56,145 bases of DNA from Burkholderiaceae bacterium (GTDB lineage Bacteria; Pseudomonadota; Gammaproteobacteria; Burkholderiales; Burkholderiaceae_C). The notes below the pieces were generated by a model that saw only the letters and a list, made by a program, of their open reading frames with translations, ran no database searches and was not told where the DNA came from. Location of the stretch: the NCBI GenBank assembly GCA_919902775.1, contig CAKKRJ010000001.1:1-56145 (forward strand). The letters are read 5' to 3'. A program made the translations under genes and the position numbers. Below, piece by piece: positions 18,437 through 27,830 of the stretch (its first letter is position 1; each line of letters opens with the position of its first letter).

Positions 18437-19090
18437 ATGAGTGCACCGACAAGCCATCCCGTGAAATTTCAGGGCTCCCGTTTGGCCCGTTGGATTTTGA
18501 AAATGCTGGGTTGGCGTTTGGAGTTTGAGGGCTTCCCTCAACGCCAGGGCGTGGCCGTCGTTTACCCGCACACCAGCAACTGGGATTTCCCGATTGGCAT
18601 GCTGGCCAAATGGGCGCTGGGCGTTCCAGCGCATTTTTGGGGCAAAGACAGCTTGTTCAAATTTCCGCTGGTCGGCGCCTGGATGCGTTGGGTGGGCGGC
18701 ATTCCGATTGACCGCAGTTCTTCGCGGGGTGTGGTGGGGCAGATGGTCCATGTGTTCGAGCAGCACAAGCAAAACGACCAGTTGCTGTGGCTGGGCCTGG
18801 CCCCAGAGGGCACGCGCCGCCACACCCCGGGTTGGCGCAGCGGTTTTTACCAATTGGCCCTGGGCGCGCAGGTGCCCTTGGCTCTGGTCAAGCTGGACTG
18901 GGGTCAGCGCTGTTTCAGCGTGGTGGATTTTTACGAGCTGACTGGGCGCGTCGAAGAGGATTACGCCCACATGGCCCAGGTGTTTGAAGGCGTGCAAGGC
19001 TTTCATCCGCACCAGATGGGGCCCATCACACCGTGGAGTCCTGGCGCTCCCACCCAGTCTGCAACACCGTCCAGCGCCAACCCTTCTTGA
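18437..19090 (+). CDS. Lysophospholipid (1-acylglycerol-3-phosphate-type) acyltransferase
   Basis: This member of the PlsC-like acyltransferase superfamily has 217 residues. The catalytic HX4D motif is HTSNWD (H45, D50), and the substrate-binding motif is APEGTRR (E124-T126). The segment GGIPIDRSS supplies the third family block. There is only weak N-terminal hydrophobicity, so it is probably a peripheral membrane enzyme. The sub-family with HTSNWDFPI is often annotated simply as an acyltransferase; specific acyl donor and acceptor are unknown. It lies between purD and hemF in a compact run. The C-terminal 30 residues are Pro/Ser/Thr-rich and probably disordered. Confidence 0.88.
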   Translation: MSAPTSHPVKFQGSRLARWILKMLGWRLEFEGFPQRQGVAVVYPHTSNWDFPIGMLAKWALGVPAHFWGKDSLFKFPLVGAWMRWVGGIPIDRSSSRGVVGQMVHVFEQHKQNDQLLWLGLAPEGTRRHTPGWRSGFYQLALGAQVPLALVKLDWGQRCFSVVDFYELTGRVEEDYAHMAQVFEGVQGFHPHQMGPITPWSPGAPTQSATPSSANPS

Positions 19091-19115
19091 GCACCGAACG
19101 TTTAACTATTTCTCT

Positions 19116-20036
19116 ATGAACACGCTGTTTGAACTCGACACCGTCAAAAACTATCTGGTGGGCTTGCAATCCCGCATCACCGGCGCTTTGACCGAACTGG
19201 ACGGCACGCCTTTTTTGGTGGATGGCTGGCAAAAAAATCCGGGTGACCCACTCCAGGGCCAGGGCATCACCCAAATTCTGGAGGGGGGCCCTGTTTTCGA
19301 GCGCGCCGGTTGCGGTTTTTCGCATGTGAGCGGGCCGCAATTGCCGCCCTCGGCCACACAACACCGCCCCGAGTTGGCGGGTTCGGCTTTTGAGGCCATG
19401 GGTGTTTCTCTGGTGTTTCACCCGCGCAACCCCTATGTGCCCACGGTGCACATGAACGTGCGCATGATCGCGGCCAAGCCTGAGGGCAGGGCCCCTGTGG
19501 CATGGTTTGGTGGGGGCATGGACCTCACGCCCTATTACGGCTTTGACGAGGACGTGGTGCATTTCCACCAAACCTGCAAGGATGCGCTGAGCCCGTTTGG
19601 CGAAGATCTGCACCCCCGCTTCAAGGCCTGGTGCGACGACTATTTTTGCAACAAGCACCGCCGCGAGCAGCGCGGTGTGGGCGGCATTTTCTTTGACGAC
19701 TTTTCCGAGTTGGGCATGGACACCAGCTTGGCCATGCTGCAAAGCGTGGGCGATGCCTTGTTGCCCGCTTACCTGCCGATCGTCGAGCGCCGCAAGGACA
19801 TGGCTTACGGCGAGCGTGAACGCGACTTTCAGCTTTACCGCCGGGGCCGCTATGTCGAGTTCAATCTGGTCTGGGACCGGGGCACGCACTTTGGCTTGCA
19901 ATCGGGTGGGCGCACCGAGTCGATCTTGCTGTCCATGCCGCCCGAGGTGCGCTGGTCTTACCAGCGTCAGGACGAGCCTGGTTCACCCGAAGCGCGTTTG
20001 CTGAGCCACTTTCTGGTGCCCAAGGACTGGGTTTGA
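19116..20036 (+). CDS. hemF: Oxygen-dependent coproporphyrinogen III oxidase
   Basis: HemF decarboxylates coproporphyrinogen III to protoporphyrinogen IX with O2 in haem synthesis. The 306-residue product contains the family signatures [47 protein letters not shown] and [19 protein letters not shown], which include the conserved His and Asp residues of the active site. ATG 19116 ([18 protein letters not shown]) is chosen over an upstream in-frame ATG that would overlap the acyltransferase. Its TGA stop overlaps the TTG start of nadD. Presence implies aerobic haem synthesis. Confidence 0.96.
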   Translation: MNTLFELDTVKNYLVGLQSRITGALTELDGTPFLVDGWQKNPGDPLQGQGITQILEGGPVFERAGCGFSHVSGPQLPPSATQHRPELAGSAFEAMGVSLVFHPRNPYVPTVHMNVRMIAAKPEGRAPVAWFGGGMDLTPYYGFDEDVVHFHQTCKDALSPFGEDLHPRFKAWCDDYFCNKHRREQRGVGGIFFDDFSELGMDTSLAMLQSVGDALLPAYLPIVERRKDMAYGERERDFQLYRRGRYVEFNLVWDRGTHFGLQSGGRTESILLSMPPEVRWSYQRQDEPGSPEARLLSHFLVPKDWV

Positions 20037-20704
20037 GTCTGCCCACGGTGACGCCAACTTCGGCACTTCCCGTTGCTCCGAATGTGACACGTTTGGGGGT
20101 TTTCGGCGGGGCGTTTGACCCTCCGCACCTGGCCCATGTGGCCTTGGTCGAAGCCGCTGTGGCGCAACTTCAATTGGACCAGGTGCGCGTTTTGCCGACG
20201 GGCGAGGCCTGGCACAAACCCCGCAGTTTGACGGACGCTGCGCACCGTCTGGCCATGAGTCGCCTGGCCTTTGGGCACTTGCCGCAAGTGGTGGTGGACG
20301 AACGAGAAATCCGCCGTGCGGGTCCCAGCTACACGGTGGATACGCTGCACGAATTGCAGGCCCAGTTTCCGCAGGCACAACTGTATTTGTTGCTGGGCGA
20401 TGACCAGCGCCGGTCCTTGTCCTCCTGGCACCAGATCGGTGAAATTGGGCGCATCGCTATAATCTGCGCCGCAGGCCGGGATATGGCCGTGCATGCGTGG
20501 ACTGAAGATTCGCGTGTGCCTGCGCCACCTCCAACCCTTTCTGACACGCTGCAAGCGCGCATTCGGTCTCTGGACATGCCGCTGATGCCGCACAGTGCCA
20601 CGGACATCCGTGTGCTGGCGGCTACAGAGCAGGCCTTGACAGGTCTGGTGTCCCCCGCTGTTGAGCGCTATATTCACGAACACCACCTTTACAGGCCCCA
20701 TTGA
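20033..20704 (+). CDS. nadD: Nicotinate-mononucleotide adenylyltransferase
   Basis: NadD adenylates nicotinate mononucleotide in NAD synthesis. The 223-residue product has the nucleotidyltransferase signature [15 protein letters not shown] (about 22-36, with the HxxH motif H32/H35), [12 protein letters not shown] in the middle and [11 protein letters not shown] near the C-terminus, equivalent to the ISSTxIR motif. No ATG is available. TTG 20033 overlaps the hemF stop as TTGA; GTG at 20048 or 20084 are alternatives that keep the motif. Next is rsfS, the conserved nadD-rsfS-rlmH order. A TATAAT inside the gene (20458) lacks a -35. Confidence 0.93.
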   Translation: MSLPTVTPTSALPVAPNVTRLGVFGGAFDPPHLAHVALVEAAVAQLQLDQVRVLPTGEAWHKPRSLTDAAHRLAMSRLAFGHLPQVVVDEREIRRAGPSYTVDTLHELQAQFPQAQLYLLLGDDQRRSLSSWHQIGEIGRIAIICAAGRDMAVHAWTEDSRVPAPPPTLSDTLQARIRSLDMPLMPHSATDIRVLAATEQALTGLVSPAVERYIHEHHLYRPH

Positions 20705-21465
20705 TGACCGAAAACGCAGCCAAAAAAGACATTCAAAAACTCCAGCGGGCCATTGTGGACGCTTTGGAGGACGTCAAGGCCCAAGAGATCCAGGTGTTTG
20801 ACACCGAGCACCTGTCTTCCTTGTTCGAGCGGGTCGTCATCGCATCCGGTACCTCGAACCGCCAGACCAAGGCCCTGGCCGCCAGCGTCCGTGACAAAGT
20901 GCGCAACGCCGGTTTTGGCAAGCCCCGCATGGAAGGCGAAGACAACGGCGAATGGATCATCGTTGATTGTGGTCAGGCCGTGGTGCACATCATGCAGCCC
21001 ACCATTCGCAGTTACTACAACCTGGAAGAGATTTGGGGCGGCACGCCTGTGCGTCTGAAATTTGGCGCGCCCAAACCTGCAGCGACCGCCGAGGTCAAAG
21101 GCCACATCCAGAATTCGGTGGCCAAAAAAGCCACGACCAAAACGGCCGCCGCGAAAAAGACAGCGGCCAAGCCAGCTGCCAAAGCCAAGCCGGCTTTGAA
21201 GGCACCTGCCAAATCGGCCAAACCGGTCGTGAAGTCGACCGCCAAAACAGCTGCAAAAACGACAACCAAGGCACCCGCCAAGTCCGCTGCCAAAACGGCT
21301 GTCAAGTCGGTGGCCAAGGCCACCGGTGTGACCAGCAAGCCGACCGTGAAAACCGTGGGCAAGCCCACCGTCAAGCCGGCTGCCAAATCCACACCGAAAC
21401 CGGCCGCCAAGAAAGCACCGGCTCGCAAGGCCGTGCAAGCCACGACCCGCCGCAAAGCCGATTGA
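20704..21465 (+). CDS. rsfS: Ribosomal silencing factor RsfS with long Lys/Ala-rich H1-like tail
   Basis: RsfS binds ribosomal protein L14 and blocks 30S-50S joining when nutrients are scarce. The RsfS/DUF143 domain occupies about residues 8-120, with ALEDVKAQEIQVFD, FERVVIASGTSNRQTKALA and EWIIVDCGQAVVHIMQP. The product is 253 residues, about twice E. coli RsfS (105). Residues ~121-253 form a basic, low-complexity tail of KAPAKSAAK-like repeats, with 29 Lys and 3 Arg but no Asp or Glu between 141 and 252. Such tails resemble histone H1 and bacterial AlgP/Hc1-type proteins and suggest RNA or DNA binding. ATG 20704 overlaps the nadD stop by one base; rlmH follows 6 bp later. Confidence 0.93.
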   Translation: MTENAAKKDIQKLQRAIVDALEDVKAQEIQVFDTEHLSSLFERVVIASGTSNRQTKALAASVRDKVRNAGFGKPRMEGEDNGEWIIVDCGQAVVHIMQPTIRSYYNLEEIWGGTPVRLKFGAPKPAATAEVKGHIQNSVAKKATTKTAAAKKTAAKPAAKAKPALKAPAKSAKPVVKSTAKTAAKTTTKAPAKSAAKTAVKSVAKATGVTSKPTVKTVGKPTVKPAAKSTPKPAAKKAPARKAVQATTRRKAD

Positions 21466-21471
21466 TCACGC

Positions 21472-21939
21472 ATGAAACTGCTGATCGTTGCGGTCGGCCT
21501 GCGTGTGCCCGATTGGGCGCAGACCGCCTGGGACGACTACGCCAAACGTTTTCCGCCTGAGCTCAAGGTCGAGCTCAAGGCCGTGAAAACCGAGCCCCGG
21601 GGCTCCAAAACCCTGCCGAACCTGTATGCGGCCGAGCGCCAACGCATCGAAGCGGCCATTCCGCGTGGCACCCGCATCGTGGTGCTGGACGAGCGTGGCA
21701 CTCAACTGACCACCCAGGCCTTGGCCACGCGCCTGACCCAATGGCAGTTGAGTGGCGACGATGTGGCCTTGGTCATCGGTGGCCCCGATGGCTTGGAGCC
21801 GGAGTTCAGGCAGGCCGCGCACGAGCGCATCCGCCTGTCCGACATGACTTTGCCTCACGCCATGGCCCGGGTGCTGCTGATCGAGCAGCTTTACCGTGCC
21901 TGGTCGATCAACGCCAACCACCCCTACCACCGCGAATGA
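21472..21939 (+). CDS. rlmH: 23S rRNA (pseudouridine-1915 N3)-methyltransferase RlmH
   Basis: RlmH methylates pseudouridine 1915 in helix 69 of 23S rRNA on the assembled 70S ribosome. The 155-residue SPOUT-class protein ends in the knot region [13 protein letters not shown]...[23 protein letters not shown], followed by NANHPYHRE, a nearly invariant C-terminus. It starts [16 protein letters not shown]. Its TGA overlaps the maf ATG (ATGA). Together with nadD and rsfS it forms the widely conserved cluster. Confidence 0.97.
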   Translation: MKLLIVAVGLRVPDWAQTAWDDYAKRFPPELKVELKAVKTEPRGSKTLPNLYAAERQRIEAAIPRGTRIVVLDERGTQLTTQALATRLTQWQLSGDDVALVIGGPDGLEPEFRQAAHERIRLSDMTLPHAMARVLLIEQLYRAWSINANHPYHRE

Positions 21940-22538
21940 GCGATTTCATCTACCTCGCTTCCCAAAGTCCAAGGCGCAGCCAATTGCTGGACCAAATTGG
22001 CGTGGCGCACACCTTGTTGCTGGCCGGGCCAGACGAAGACGCCGAGTCGTTGGAAGCGGTGCGCGGCGGCGAGGCACCCGCCCGTTATGTGGCCCGGGTG
22101 ACGGCGCTCAAGCTCGATGCCGCCGTGCAGCGTCTGCAGCGCCAGGGCTTGCCCGCAGCGCCCGTGCTGTGTGCAGACACGACCGTGTGTCTGGGGCGTG
22201 ACATTCTGGGTAAACCGGTCGATGAGGCCGATGCCGGTCGCATCCTGAAACGGTTGTCGGGGCAACCCCACCGGGTCTTGACTGCGGTGGCGGTGCAAAA
22301 AGGTCGCCAGCGTGTGGCTGCGGTTTCGGCTTCGTGGGTGCGCTTTGCACCGATGACGCCTGCGCAGATCAAAGCTTATGTGGCCACCGGCGAGCCCATG
22401 GGCAAGGCCGGGGCCTATGGGGTGCAGGGCAGGGCAGCGGCCCATATTGAACAGATCCGTGGCAGTTATTCAGGCATCATGGGCCTGCCGCTTTGCGAAA
22501 CCGCTGCCTTGCTGCGTTCAGTGGGCGTGCGCTGTTGA
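21936..22538 (+). CDS. Maf-family nucleoside-triphosphate pyrophosphatase (YhdE/dTTP-UTP type likely)
   Basis: Maf proteins hydrolyse non-canonical or canonical nucleoside triphosphates to monophosphates and are linked to septum control. The 200-residue product begins [17 protein letters not shown], the family phosphate-binding motif, followed by [17 protein letters not shown] and [17 protein letters not shown]. The last block, together with the neighbouring rng, suits the YhdE-type dTTP/UTPase rather than YceF, though this is inference. It starts by a 4-bp overlap with rlmH. rng follows 25 bp downstream, the usual maf-rng pairing. Confidence 0.93.
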   Translation: MSDFIYLASQSPRRSQLLDQIGVAHTLLLAGPDEDAESLEAVRGGEAPARYVARVTALKLDAAVQRLQRQGLPAAPVLCADTTVCLGRDILGKPVDEADAGRILKRLSGQPHRVLTAVAVQKGRQRVAAVSASWVRFAPMTPAQIKAYVATGEPMGKAGAYGVQGRAAAHIEQIRGSYSGIMGLPLCETAALLRSVGVRC

Positions 22539-22563
22539 GCCATTTTCCAACCTGATTCCATCC

Positions 22564-24036
22564 ATGCAACAAGATATTTTGGTCAATTGGGCGCCCCAGG
22601 AAACCCGGGTCGCGGTGGTCGAGTTTGGTGCGGTACAAGAGTTGCATGTGGAACGCACGCTGGAGCGTGGCCTCGTGGGCAACGTGTACCTGGGCAAAGT
22701 CGCCAGGGTCCTGCCCGGCATGCAGTCGGCTTTCATTGACATTGGCCTGGACAAAGCGGCTTTTCTGCATGTGGCCGATGTGTGGCAAAAACATGCCGAA
22801 GGCGATGCCGCAGCAGCCCGCACCGGTCAGCCTTTGGTGCCCATCGAAAAGCAGGTGTTTGAGGGTCGCGCCATCATGGTGCAGGTCATCAAGGACCCCA
22901 TGGGCACCAAGGGTGCGCGCTTGTCCACGCAAATCAGCATTGCAGGCCGCCATCTGGTGTTTTTGCCGCAAGACGACCACATCGGTGTGTCGCAAAAAAT
23001 TCCTTCAGATCAGCGCGATGCCTTGCGCCAAAGGCTGCAGGCCTTGGTGGGGGCGGCGGGTGGCGGTTTCATTTTGCGCACCAATGCCGAAGATTCGAGT
23101 GACGAAGAGTTGCAGGAAGACATCGCGTATTTGCGCAAGACCTGGGGCCGCATCAAGGAGGCTTCGATGCGCTTGCCTCCGGCCTCCTTGCTGCACCAGG
23201 ATCTGACCTTGTTGCAGCGCGTGTTGCGCGATCTGGTGGGCGAAGCCACCCAAAGCATCCGCATCGATTCGCAAGAGCAGTTTGCCAAGTTGGAGGCCTT
23301 TGGCCGCGAGTTCATGCCCAAAGCGGCTGAGCGCTTGCAGTTGTACAAAGGCGAGCGGCCGATTTTTGATCTTTATGCCATCGACGAAGAAATCGCCAAG
23401 GCCCTGGGGCGTCGGGTGGATCTGAAATCCGGTGGTTATCTGATCATCGACCAGACAGAAGCGCTGACCACGGTGGATGTGAACACGGGGGGCTATGTCG
23501 GGGCGCGCAATTTTGAAGACACCATCTTCAAGACCAATCTGGAAGCGGCGCAAGCCATTGCGCGCCAATTGCGCTTGCGCAACCTGGGGGGCATCGTCAT
23601 TGCCGACTTCATCGACATGGCCCGCCCGGAGCACCAGGACGCTGTGCTGGCCGAGTTTCGCAAGCAACTGGCACGCGACCGCGTCAAAACCATGGCCGGC
23701 GGTTTTTCTTCACTGGGTTTGCTGGAGATGACACGCAAGCGCACCCGCGAATCTTTGGCGCACATGTTGTGCGAGCCTTGCCCCAGCTGCCAGGGCAAGG
23801 GGATTGTCAAGACGCCCCGCTCGGTGGTGTACGACATCTTGCGGGAGATTTTGCGCGAGGCGCGCCAGTTCAATCCGCGTGAATTCCGCATTGTCGCCAC
23901 CTCGGCGGTGATCGATTTGTTGCTGGACGAAGAAAGTCAACACCTGGCGGGTCTGTCGGACTTCATTGCCAAGCCGATCTCGTTGCAGGTCGAAGCGTCC
24001 ATGGGCCCCGAGCAATACGACATCGTCTTGCTCTGA
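22564..24036 (+). CDS. rng: Ribonuclease G
   Basis: RNase G is the RNase E paralogue that matures the 5' end of 16S rRNA and turns over selected mRNAs. The 490-residue product has an S1 domain at about 38-130 (VGNVYLGKVARVLPGMQSAF), a 5' sensor region, and the DNase-I-like catalytic region VDVNTGGYVGARNFEDTIF. The metal-binding aspartates are D305 and D348 (VIADFIDM). The zinc link is CPSC (C406/C409). It lacks the long RNase E C-terminal scaffold, which supports RNase G. Start ATG 22564 begins MQQDILVNWAPQETRVAVVE. It converges with msbA; the stop codons are 13 bp apart. Confidence 0.96.
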   Translation: MQQDILVNWAPQETRVAVVEFGAVQELHVERTLERGLVGNVYLGKVARVLPGMQSAFIDIGLDKAAFLHVADVWQKHAEGDAAAARTGQPLVPIEKQVFEGRAIMVQVIKDPMGTKGARLSTQISIAGRHLVFLPQDDHIGVSQKIPSDQRDALRQRLQALVGAAGGGFILRTNAEDSSDEELQEDIAYLRKTWGRIKEASMRLPPASLLHQDLTLLQRVLRDLVGEATQSIRIDSQEQFAKLEAFGREFMPKAAERLQLYKGERPIFDLYAIDEEIAKALGRRVDLKSGGYLIIDQTEALTTVDVNTGGYVGARNFEDTIFKTNLEAAQAIARQLRLRNLGGIVIADFIDMARPEHQDAVLAEFRKQLARDRVKTMAGGFSSLGLLEMTRKRTRESLAHMLCEPCPSCQGKGIVKTPRSVVYDILREILREARQFNPREFRIVATSAVIDLLLDEESQHLAGLSDFIAKPISLQVEASMGPEQYDIVLL

Positions 24037-24049
24037 CGGGGCGCCAGGG

Positions 24050-25858
24050 TCAGGCCGCCGTGCTGGCGTCTTCGGATGGCGTGTCGCTGGCCTGGGGGGC
24101 GGCCCATTCGCCCCGGTGGTGCAGGCGTGCATAAGGGCCGCCTTGGCTCAGCAGTTCTGCTGGCGAACCTTCTTCCACTATCCGCCCCCGTGCCATCACA
24201 ACGACCCGGTCGGCATGTTCGATGGTGGACAGGCGGTGGGCCACGATCAGTGTGGTGCGCCCTTGCATGAGCTTTTGCAGGGCGTCTTGCACCAGCCGTT
24301 CTGATTCGTTGTCCAAGGCCGAGGTGGCTTCGTCCAGAATCAAAATGGGCGCGTCTTTGTACAAGGCCCGCGCAATCGCCAGGCGCTGGCGTTGCCCGCC
24401 CGAGAGCTGGCTGGCGTTGTGGCCCAGCAGCGTGTCCATGCCTTGCGGCATTTGCGCCACGTGCGCCCACAGGTTGGCCGCTTCCAGGCTGGCCTGGATG
24501 CGTTCTGGGTTTGCCTCATGCCCCAGGCAGACGTTGGCGGCCACCGTGTCGTTGAGCATGACCACGTCCTGGCTGACCATGGCGATTTGACGCCGCAAAC
24601 TGTCCAGCGCCCAGTCTTGAATCGGGACGCCATCCACGCAGACCGTGCCTGCCGTGGCCTGAACGAAGCGGGGCAAGAGCTGGATCAGCGTGGTTTTGCC
24701 AGCCCCGGAGGTGCCCACCAGGGCCACGGTTTCCCCTGGTTTGACTTTCAGTGTGACACCCGACAAGGCGGGCTGGCCATCGGGGGTGAACTGCAAATGC
24801 ACATCGCGCCATGCCACCTCGCCTTGCGCCCGGGTGCAGGAGTAGCTGCCCTGGGTTTCTTCCTTGGCCTCGTGCAACAAAGCCAGACCTCGTTCCAGCG
24901 CGGCCAATCCGCGGGTGATGGGGTTGGAGATTTCGGCCAGACGCTTGATGGGGGCCACCAGCATCAGCATGGCGGTGATGAAGGCCACAAAGCCCCCCAC
25001 CGTCGCACCCGATGCGCCGTTTTGACTTTGGTACAGCGCAATGACCAGCACCATGGACAAAGACAAAGCGGCCATGACTTGCGTCAACGGTGTCATGGCG
25101 GCCGAGGCCACCGTGGTTTTCAGGGCCAGGCGACGCAGCACCTGGGCCAGTTGGCCAAAACGCGCGATTTGGTGTGCTTGTCCCCCTTGCAGGCGCACCA
25201 CCCGGTGGGCCAAGACGTTTTCTTCGACCACATAAGCCAGGTCATCGGTGGCGCTTTGGCTCTCTTTGGTCAATTTGTAAAGGCGGCGCGACAGTGCCTT
25301 CATGATCCAGCTCAAGCCCGGGGCCACGGTGAACACCACCAAGGTGAGCTTCCAGTTCAGCCACATCAGATAACCCAGCAAGGCCACCAGCGTGAAGCCG
25401 TCACGCGCCAGCGCGATGACGGCCGAAACCAACTGCGAGGCACCCGTCTGGACTTCGTAAACAATGGTGTTCGACAGGGCGCTGGCCGATTGCTTGCTGA
25501 ACAAGGACAGATCGGCCTTCATGAGTTGCGAAAAAAGCTGGAACCGGAGTTTCTCCATCCCGTCGTTGGTCAGCCTGGACAAGGCGTATTGCGCAATGAA
25601 GTTGGCCAGGCCACGCACCGTGAACAGCCCCACCACCGCGGCCGGGATGGCCCACAAAGGCAACTTGTTTTCTGCGAAACCCTTGTCCAACAAGGGCTGG
25701 AACAAGGCCGGGATCATGGGCTCGGTCAAGGCGGCCATCAAGGTCGCCAAAATGGCCACCGCCCAAATGCCGCGCTGGATGGCGAAATAGGGCACCAGCC
25801 GCCGCAACCGGTCCCTCATGCTGGATGGAGGCGCGAAGGAAGAAGGGGTCTGGCTCAT
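24050..25858 (-). CDS. msbA: Lipid A export ABC transporter MsbA-type (permease/ATP-binding fusion)
   Basis: MsbA flips lipid A-core across the inner membrane as a homodimer. The 602-residue product has an N-terminal transmembrane domain of about six segments (residues 35-330) and a C-terminal nucleotide-binding domain. The latter has Walker A GTSGAGKT (about 384-391), signature LSGGQRQRLAIARAL, Walker B ILILDEATSALD and H-loop VAHRLS. The start chosen is ATG 25858 (MSQTPSSF); ATG at residue 14 (MRDRLRRL) is an alternative. The length and the MSQTPSS... permease half suit MsbA. It is a lone minus-strand gene, convergent with rng and divergent from tolB (99 bp apart). Confidence 0.92.
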   Translation of the reverse strand: MSQTPSSFAPPSSMRDRLRRLVPYFAIQRGIWAVAILATLMAALTEPMIPALFQPLLDKGFAENKLPLWAIPAAVVGLFTVRGLANFIAQYALSRLTNDGMEKLRFQLFSQLMKADLSLFSKQSASALSNTIVYEVQTGASQLVSAVIALARDGFTLVALLGYLMWLNWKLTLVVFTVAPGLSWIMKALSRRLYKLTKESQSATDDLAYVVEENVLAHRVVRLQGGQAHQIARFGQLAQVLRRLALKTTVASAAMTPLTQVMAALSLSMVLVIALYQSQNGASGATVGGFVAFITAMLMLVAPIKRLAEISNPITRGLAALERGLALLHEAKEETQGSYSCTRAQGEVAWRDVHLQFTPDGQPALSGVTLKVKPGETVALVGTSGAGKTTLIQLLPRFVQATAGTVCVDGVPIQDWALDSLRRQIAMVSQDVVMLNDTVAANVCLGHEANPERIQASLEAANLWAHVAQMPQGMDTLLGHNASQLSGGQRQRLAIARALYKDAPILILDEATSALDNESERLVQDALQKLMQGRTTLIVAHRLSTIEHADRVVVMARGRIVEEGSPAELLSQGGPYARLHHRGEWAAPQASDTPSEDASTAA

Positions 25859-25957
25859 GCCCCAGATTGTAAGTAGGGCCACTGGCACGGGGGCTGAAAA
25901 GTCATTTCTACGGTGTACGATCACGGCTTCCGCGATTTCAACGATCACCACACCCCC

Positions 25958-27250
25958 ATGAAGCTTGATTTTTTGCGCATTGGCCTGCTGCCCTGGCTTT
26001 TGAAATGGCTGGTTTTGAGCGTGGTGGTTTCACCCGCTTGGGCGCAGTTTCGTGTCGAAGTGACGGGTGTGGGCATGACCCAGGTGCCTGTGGTGATGGC
26101 CCCTTTCAAAGGCGAAGCGGCAGCGCCGCAAAAACTGGCCAGCATCGTGCAAGCCGATCTGGAACGCAGTGGCCAGTTCAAGGGGCTGGCCGCCGGGACG
26201 GCGGTGATGGACGAGATGAGCCGACCCGATTGGTCCACTTGGCGGCAATTGTCGGCCGAGGCCTTGCTGGCGGGCTCGGTGACCCGTTTAGCCGATGGCC
26301 GTTTTGATGTGCGCGCCCGCCTGTGGGATGTGGTCAAAGGCCAGGACAAGGGCGATTTCAGGGACACTGTTTCGGCTGCCGAATTGCGCTTGTCGGCGCA
26401 CCGCATCGCGGATTGGGTTTACCTGCAGCTGACCGGTACCCCAGGTGCTTTTGCCTCGCGCATCAGCTATGTGACCAAGGCGGGTGGCCGTTACTCTTTG
26501 TGGATCGCTGACTCCGATGGTGAAGGTGCTCAGTCAGCACTTAGCAGCCCAGAGCCCATCATTTCTCCCTCCTGGTCCCCCAGCGGCACGCATCTGGCGT
26601 ATGTGTCGTTTGAATTGCGCAAGCCGGTGGTGTATGTGCATGAACTGGCCACAGGACAGCGTCGGCCAGTGGCCAACTTCAAAGGCTCCAACAGCGCGCC
26701 CGCATGGAGCGCCGATGGCAAGTCGTTGGCCGCAACGCTCAGCCGCGATGGCGGCTCGCAGCTTTTCCGGATCGATCTGGGTGGTGGCGAGCCGCGCCGC
26801 TTGACCACGTCGGGTGGCATCAACACCGAGCCCGCTTTTTCGCCCGATGGCAGTACCTTGTTTTTTGTCAGCGACCGAGGCGGTAGCCCACAGATTTACC
26901 GCATGCCTGCACAGGGCGGACCGGCCGAACGCGTGACTTTTTCGGGTACTTACAATATCTCGCCTGCGGTCAGTCCCGATGGCCGGTGGCTGGCTTATGT
27001 CTCGCGCGTGGGCGGTGGTTTTCGTGTGCATGTGATCGAGTTGGCCTCTGGTCAGGTCACGGCGCTGACCGACACATCGGCCGACGAACGCCCCAGCTTT
27101 GCCCCCAACAGCCGCATGCTGGTCTATGCCACCCTTTTCCAGGGCCGTGAGTCCTTGATGACCACCACCCTGGACGGGCGCATCAAAGCCCGCTTGGCCG
27201 GGCAGGGCGGAGACATCCGGGAACCCCATTGGGGCCCGCTCCGCAAATGA
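25958..27250 (+). CDS. tolB: Tol-Pal system periplasmic beta-propeller protein TolB
   Basis: TolB is a periplasmic partner of Pal in the Tol-Pal envelope-constriction system. The 430-residue precursor has a signal peptide cleaved near AWA|Q (29/30), an N-terminal alpha/beta domain (to about 165) and a six-bladed propeller. Blades repeat forms of [46 protein letters not shown] and [18 protein letters not shown] 25958 gives the complete signal peptide; an upstream in-frame ATG at 25913 adds residues that do not look like one. pal follows 38 bp later. The expected tolQ, tolR and tolA are not upstream; msbA is there instead. Confidence 0.96.
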   Translation: MKLDFLRIGLLPWLLKWLVLSVVVSPAWAQFRVEVTGVGMTQVPVVMAPFKGEAAAPQKLASIVQADLERSGQFKGLAAGTAVMDEMSRPDWSTWRQLSAEALLAGSVTRLADGRFDVRARLWDVVKGQDKGDFRDTVSAAELRLSAHRIADWVYLQLTGTPGAFASRISYVTKAGGRYSLWIADSDGEGAQSALSSPEPIISPSWSPSGTHLAYVSFELRKPVVYVHELATGQRRPVANFKGSNSAPAWSADGKSLAATLSRDGGSQLFRIDLGGGEPRRLTTSGGINTEPAFSPDGSTLFFVSDRGGSPQIYRMPAQGGPAERVTFSGTYNISPAVSPDGRWLAYVSRVGGGFRVHVIELASGQVTALTDTSADERPSFAPNSRMLVYATLFQGRESLMTTTLDGRIKARLAGQGGDIREPHWGPLRK

Positions 27251-27288
27251 TATTTAGGCTATTCACTTTTTAATTGACGAGGTAAATC

Positions 27289-27825
27289 ATGACGAAGAAA
27301 TTTTTGGCCAGTTTGTTGTTTACAGCGCTTTTGGCAGGTTGCGCATCCGGTGTGAAACTGGACGACGTGCCTGTTGAAGACAAGTCGGCCACATCGTCGG
27401 GTGCAACGACCCAAGGCATTGACAGCAACACCAGCGGCGCGCAAACCGGCGTGGCCGGCGTGACCGTGGACAAGTCCGCTTCGGGGATCGGTCCTGCTGG
27501 CGTGGCGCACGTGGTCTATTTTGATTACGACAGTTTCGTCGTGCGTGCCGAAGCCCGCCCGGTGATCGAAAGCCATGCCCGTTTCTTGCAGGCGAACAAG
27601 CAGCGCAAAGCCAATCTGGAAGGCCACACCGATGAGCGTGGTGGCCGCGAGTACAACCTGGCGCTGGGCCAAAAGCGTGCAGAAGCCGTGCGTCAGGCGC
27701 TGAGCTTGTCCGGTGTGTCCGAGAGCCAGCTTGAAGCGGTCAGCTATGGCAAAGAAAAACCCGCAGCACAAGGTACCTCTGAAGCCGACCTGGCGAAAAA
27801 CCGCCGCGTTGAAATCCGGTACTGA
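27289..27825 (+). CDS. pal: Peptidoglycan-associated lipoprotein
   Basis: Pal anchors the outer membrane to peptidoglycan and cycles with TolB during division. The 178-residue precursor has a lipoprotein signal with lipobox LLAGC (acylated C18) and no Asp at +2, consistent with outer-membrane sorting. A flexible Thr/Ser/Gly linker runs to about residue 65. The OmpA-like peptidoglycan domain contains VYFDYDSFVVR, LEGHTDERGGREYNLALGQKRA and KNRRVEIRY. GACGAGG precedes ATG 27289. cpoB starts 5 bp downstream. Confidence 0.97.
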   Translation: MTKKFLASLLFTALLAGCASGVKLDDVPVEDKSATSSGATTQGIDSNTSGAQTGVAGVTVDKSASGIGPAGVAHVVYFDYDSFVVRAEARPVIESHARFLQANKQRKANLEGHTDERGGREYNLALGQKRAEAVRQALSLSGVSESQLEAVSYGKEKPAAQGTSEADLAKNRRVEIRY

Positions 27826-27830
27826 ACGCC

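Noticed and set aside
20458..20463. A TATAAT inside nadD as a promoter for rsfS
   Set aside because: No -35 element at 16-18 bp and it lies in the middle of a coding sequence, so it is best explained by chance.
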